Assembly (NCBI RefSeq): GCF_014805685.1
Contig: NC_060887.1
Span: 37,982,668-38,046,667 of the forward strand
Direction of reading: 5' to 3'
DNA: 64,000 nucleotides
From: Silurus meridionalis
Lineage: Eukaryota > Chordata > Actinopteri > Siluriformes > Siluridae
Part shown: positions 58,660 through 64,000 of the stretch, piece after piece
Layout of the letters: each line of letters opens with the position of its first letter
Position numbering within the stretch: the first letter of the stretch is position 1
Program-made: the position numbers and the translations under genes
Notes under the pieces: model-generated
The model's input: only the letters and a program-made list of their open reading frames with translations
What the model was told of the DNA's origin: nothing
Databases searched by the model: none

Positions 58660-60254
58660 ACTTTTCATCTATTTTTCGGCTTGTCTTGACAAGTGAGTGT
58701 TTTGTGATTGTGAAATGAAACTACTATTTGGTCTCACTCATGTCCTTTCAGACACCATCACAAATACAACAGGTTACGCCCCCTTTATTCTGGATGTTAA
58801 AACAGGAATATGAGAACAGCCTACAGAGCAAATCCAACCTTTCTATCAATATTCCCAGAAGGAAAAAGCTCCAAATGTTTAGAGAAGGACCAAAAATTAG
58901 AATTTTCTGAGCGGTGTGTTTATTCTGTTGCATGTATTAATGACATTAATGTAGAAAAAACATGTCCACAGTATAAATGATAAGCTCACCAAGGACTAGT
59001 TCACTTTCAAGGTCATTTATACAATAGATTATACAGTATTAAAAAGTCCTGTCCTGGGGATGAACATGTGCTGTATCAGTAGAAACATCAGGTCAGTGGT
59101 GATGACATGGTGCATTCTTTCAGCACAGTTCGCTGTCCCGTGGTGGTGTTGTTGTCCTGCTCTGGTGATTTATTACTGCAAAATGTGTGATTATAGTTTT
59201 TTAATAGAACTTTTTTTCCACATGTTCTTTTTCCCCAAAGTCTTGATTGTCACATGGTGTTATCTCACAAGTTCTGTTTGTATTTTGGCCAACAAACATG
59301 AATGATGTGGAATTCAACACTAAGCAACCACCTGTATGTCTTTATTTTCAATCACTAGACTTTTAATGTGGTTCATCTGCTTCCTGTTATGTGTTTTTTT
59401 TTTCGGTTTTGCTTCTGCTTCGTCTTTATTTTTGTCATAATACTAATACATGATAAGTTTACTGTTTACCTGATTTTGGCCTTGAAAATCTGTTTTGCTC
59501 CTGGTTAAGATATTTTTTTACTGATGTTTTGGATTATCAAATGAGCTTGTTTGTATATTCCATTGCTTTTGACTATTTCTAATTTTTGTTTCTGCTGTTT
59601 AGTTTTTCCTGTTTGCTTTTTTTGTGTCCCAGTCATTTTGCCAGTACCACAACTTTTGACTATTTTGTATTTCTTTTCCCTCTTGTGACTGGTTTGTTGC
59701 TAATAAACCCCTGTCCTGCTCTGCATTCAACCCCTGTAAGTGTGATTTATAATATTTACGGGTTCTGTTTTCTACCTCTTGTCTTCTTCCCTTTTTGAAA
59801 ATGTGATGTCTTCATCAAACATATTAAAGCCGATCCCACACAACTGTGTGATGCTTTCCCACGCTATGCCAAAGTAAAATAAACAGGTGTGAAACATCTC
59901 AGAGGTTCGATAAAGAGCTTGTTCAGGGCGTCATGTGGATGCGTCACAGCTGGTCACTTGCTCATGGTACGTTATGTGACTTTTGATGTTGCAAATGAGA
60001 AGGGTTAGGGTTGGGAAGAATACTAGAGAATAATAGCTGCAATTTTTTTATGGTTAAAATAGAAATGGGAGTGGCTAGCTCTAAGAGGGTGATGCCTATC
60101 CATTTATGACTCTGGTAGGGGAGACAAGTCAAAGGACTTGTGTAAAGTTTTTTCTAAAATTCGTAAGTGGCCTGAAGAAGACATGGACTTGTATTAAAAG
60201 CAGAATTATTTGACATGATGCTAAGAGACACTGAGAATTTCTAATAGAGCATCA
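58656..60254. other. Intron; possible decayed retroelement end near 59340-59830
   Basis: The T-rich segment 59400-59760 with TTGCTAATAAACCCCTGTCC (a polyadenylation-like AATAAA) and CTCTGCATTCAACCCCTG has the look of a fish retroelement terminal region. I could not find paired long terminal repeats. Nothing else was recognised. Confidence 0.35.
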
Positions 60255-60710
60255 TCTGAGTTTAGCATTGGGATGTAAAGTAACAGTTAGGGGCTAAGGT
60301 TCAGGGGTTAAAAATTAGGCTTACAGTTCAAATCAGGGATTTACAGTTTAGGGGTCAGGGATTATAGTCTAGAAATTAGGATATAAGGCTTAAAGGTTAG
60401 AGCTAGGGCTCCAGAGTTAGAGATTACAGGATAGGAGTTAAGGGTTAGGGTTAAGGAATTATGGGTTAGAGTTTAAAGGTTGTTATTTAGGGATTGGGGG
60501 TTTGGAGATAGGGTTAAGGGCTTAAAGGTTAGAGTTTAGAGTTTATGAATTATGGTTTAGGGTATAGAATTTAAGGATTAGGAGTTAGGGGTCTGGATAA
60601 GAGCTAAAGGGCTAGAGTTCAGGGATTGGGATTAGGATACAGATTTTGGTGTTTAGGTATTGCATCTAAGATTAGAATTTCGGGTTCAGGGGTTTGAGGT
60701 TTAGACTTCT
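60255..60710. repeat. Degenerate TTAGGG-like stretch
   Basis: Irregular GGTTAGGG, GGGTTAAGG, TTTAGGGATT and GGGTTTGGAG words fill about 450 nt on the plus strand. GTTAAGGGTTAGGGTTAAGG lies near 60440. Regular perfect TTAGGG runs are absent. Confidence 0.7.
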
Positions 60711-60747
60711 CTTCTTTTACAAGTTATTTTCTATTCTATTATTTTGA

Positions 60748-60748
<1 letters not shown>

Positions 60749-60804
<56 letters not shown>
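60749..60804. repeat. (GT)n microsatellite
   Basis: A GT run of about 56 nt, followed by purine-rich DNA with GA at about 60947-60968. Confidence 0.95.
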
Positions 60805-60805
<1 letters not shown>

Positions 60806-61222
60806 TCCTAATTGGATGTTTACCGCTTTGAGGCAGAACAAATACACACGGCAAGAGGGGAAAGAAAGAGGTGAAAGATGTAATAGAATAAGACACAGAA
60901 GGGGAGAAACCTACAGAGAAATAAAAGCAACAAAAAAACAGACAGAGAGAGAGAGAGAGAGAGAGAGACAGGGAGATACAGACAGAAAGAGATAGAGAGA
61001 CAGCAAAAGGCAGACAGATAGAGAGACAGAGAGAGGAAGAATTAGTGAGAGGGAGGAACACAGTGTGAAGGACCACTGGAGCAGAACACGTCGTATCTGT
61101 GTAGCCCAGCTGTCAGATCACTGTGTGTGTTTGTGTGTGTGTTCGCCTATGTTCATCTTTAATTAGCGCTCATTGTGTTTGTGTAAATGATTAAAGCAGA
61201 CGGTATACATACACATCTTTCC

Positions 61223-61910
<688 letters not shown>

Positions 61911-62177
61911 TTACCTCTCATGCTTGCTCAAACAGTAGCTGTGAAACTGAGCTTCTGATTTTTTTACCAGAAACACTCCATGGATAGCACTATGAGAACC
62001 ACACAAGCCGCAGCGTTGTAAAAAACAGAACCATGGACAGTACCATAAACCTCAACACCATTAAGATTAGCACCATGAGATCACAGCATAAAAAAAACAG
62101 CACCATAGAAAGCGCTACTAGCTCAGACCTGTAAATCAGCACCACGGACAGCACCACAAACGCAGCTTCATGGACAA

Positions 62178-62480
62178 GTCAAGAGTCAAGCCAAGAAGCT
62201 TTTATTGTCATTTCTACCATATACAGCTGACATAGTACACAGTTACAAATGAGACAATGTTCCTTCAGAACCCTGGTGCTACATTAACAACATAGAGCTA
62301 CAACACACAACATAAAGCTACATAACTGAACACAGAGCGAGGACTAAAGTACAGTAAGTGTCCTCGCCACATAAAGAGCATTGTGTGCAACCGAATGCAA
62401 AAAAACAGTGCAGACAGACAACAAAAGACAGTGTAGGACAGATACACAAAGCACAGGATAGTGCCCACCAGTAAACCTAC
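62178..62480 (+). repeat. Fish interspersed repeat with AGCTTTTATTGTCATTTCTA head
   Basis: AGCTTTTATTGTCATTTCTA, ACCATATACAGCTGACATAG, ACAATGTTCCTTCAGAACCC and TGGTGCTACATTAACAACAT. A shorter copy in the opposite orientation is nested in foldback copy 6 at 39690-39835. Confidence 0.6.
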
Positions 62481-62884
62481 TGTATAATGTGATTATAAAG
62501 AGCATGTTGAAGAGGAAAAAGGAGCCCAATAAGAGTTAAAGATGCCCTGATACATTGAGAAGAACATTAAGAGGAACTATACTCTGTAAAGAACCCATTC
62601 TCAGTATGTTCACTGTGACCTCTAATAAAGTCCTTTAATGCACCTGCACACCAAGACCACACCAAGGGAAAGCGTCCAGTAGAGATCTGTTCTAAGCACC
62701 AGAGACCCAAAGACAATCCATTGGGGACAATCAGGTATGTGAAACAACCACAAGATCATCAAAAGTTGGAACTAGAGACAATATGTCGGTGCTTCATTGA
62801 AGCTGTGAATTGCCTTAGAGTCAGGGGTTCAATCCTGAGCTATGGTTAGTGTCTGTGTGGAGTTCTACATTCTCTCTTGCCCCC

Positions 62885-63022
<138 letters not shown>

Positions 63023-63109
63023 GTATGTGTGAAACTTTGTCCCATCTGGCGGTATGTTCTCTTTTTACAGTCCTCCCTAGAAAGACATGAGGATCTGCTG
63101 GTCACTGTG

Positions 63110-63245
63110 GTTGAATAAATAAATGTCAAGGCAATAATTGTGTCTTTTCCAGCGCTTCTTACAATTAGCCCATTTGTACATCTGAGCAGGTGAGGTTTTA
63201 GTGTCTTGCTCAAGGGCCCAACAGTGCCATTATCTGAAGTTCATC
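63110..63245. repeat. Partial fish interspersed repeat (CTTGCTCAAGGGCCCAACAG type)
   Basis: ATTAGCCCATTTGTACATCT and GTCTTGCTCAAGGGCCCAAC match the inner part of the repeats at 28213-28400 and 39420-39570. Confidence 0.5.
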
Positions 63246-64000
63246 TCATTGATATTCAACTCTATATCACACAGAGTAGCACACAAATACTTATTTTCCA
63301 GCCAAACAAGTCAAAATCCTATTCTGGACCTGGTTCTGCTCCAGTCCTGGATCAGGTAAACAGGAAACGTATGCAAACCAGGTTCCAGTTTCCACAGACT
63401 TGAGGAGCAGTGGTGCAACAGGTTTACATGATAACCAGTCCACTGCTGTTCTTGCAGTCTCCTGTTTCCTGGTCCCTGTACTCTGTTGCTCGATCGTCCA
63501 ATCGAAGTCGAAATATTATTCATTATTTCTTGTATCTCCTCCTACCATTTTTCTTTACAAGCTCTGTAGTAGCTTGGATTACCACTGAAGACCACATGAA
63601 TAGTAGAACACAGGTTTCCTCTGAAGAGGAAGTAACTGAGAAACTGCTTTTGCTGACATTCTATATCTATTTAATGTTGCAAGATACTCATGGTGACACT
63701 ACTGGTTTAAATCCCCTACAATGTAAATACCCCCTGCACCCCCTCATGCCTTGCACCTGACCTACCACCTGCACTGCAAATAGCCCCAGGCATAATCAGT
63801 TCTTGGTTTCTAGAGCAGTTATCTTTCAGACCTTGTGTGGAACCAATTTCTCTGGGCTGAAACCCAAACTTTGTAGTGTCTCTGTGGTGAAAAAGTATAA
63901 AAAGTATTTCAAAAACTGGAATAGGAACCATGTCAATGGGATATCATCAAAAGCAAAACCAAACCTGGTCTTCAGGAATGTCCTAACTGTGGATCTGGTG
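63246..64000. other. Intron, no feature recognised
   Basis: Unique-looking DNA with short open frames on both strands and no domain, splice-flanked block or repeat family that I could name. The missing upstream ntng1 exons were not found here. Confidence 0.5.

Overview
This is vertebrate genomic DNA, almost certainly from a teleost. Five well-supported short exons are spread over more than 40 kb on the minus strand, and the rest is fish-type interspersed repeats, very dense (GT)n/(CA)n, (GA)n/(CT)n and CTGT microsatellites, and several kilobase-scale minisatellites. Tc1/mariner, Tx1-clade LINE, RTE-type LINE, a tRNA-Glu-derived SINE and hAT debris fit a bony fish. A catfish or relative is possible but not proven here.

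The only host gene I can support is the 3' part of a netrin-G gene, read on the minus strand (5' at high coordinates). It resembles netrin-G1, so I call it ntng1. In transcript order: laminin-EGF 1 (44487-44315), a 27-nt microexon (31412-31386), a weak 21-nt candidate (21908-21888), a 45-nt cassette exon (18429-18385), laminin-EGF 2 (13418-13251), laminin-EGF 3 (7210-7076), and the terminal exon with an EGF-like domain, the hydrophobic GPI-anchor signal and the stop codon (2112-1898). Every accepted internal exon after LE1 is a multiple of three and lies between phase-1 introns, so the gene is built for cassette splicing. The laminin N-terminal (ligand-binding) exons and the promoter were not found and should lie beyond 64000. 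The protein would be a GPI-anchored neuronal cell-surface netrin whose membrane-proximal stalk changes with splicing.

Layout: 1-470 decayed Tc1 transposase; 475-1897 probable 3' UTR; 1898-13418 the last three coding exons, separated by a 21-bp minisatellite (3.36-4.45 kb), purine-rich DNA and a 3.7-kb 21-bp minisatellite (8.85-12.53 kb); 14.1-16.4 kb a related minisatellite; 18.4 kb the cassette exon; 19.0-20.5 kb a 34-bp minisatellite; 22.3-31 kb intron with possible conserved noncoding DNA and a Tc1 element nested in a foldback repeat; 31.4 kb the microexon; 33.3-33.7 kb an RTE LINE 3' end; 36-38 kb minisatellites; 40.1 kb an intact-looking SINE; 42.5 kb a hAT fragment; 43-44 kb a 35-bp minisatellite; 44.3 kb LE1; 45.4-50.6 kb a broken Tx1-clade LINE bounded on both sides by (CT)n; 50.6-64 kb repeat-rich intron with CTGT arrays.

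The most rewarding points are the microexon that supplies the last cysteine of LE1, splice sites made of microsatellite DNA, the Tx1 LINE inside a (CT)n tract, three elements sharing one RTE-type 3' tail (LINE, SINE and a 55-bp tail-only insertion, each with a target-site duplication), and a Tc1 copy that lost its 3' end and carries a 66-bp flanking duplication. I found no sign of a wholly new system.
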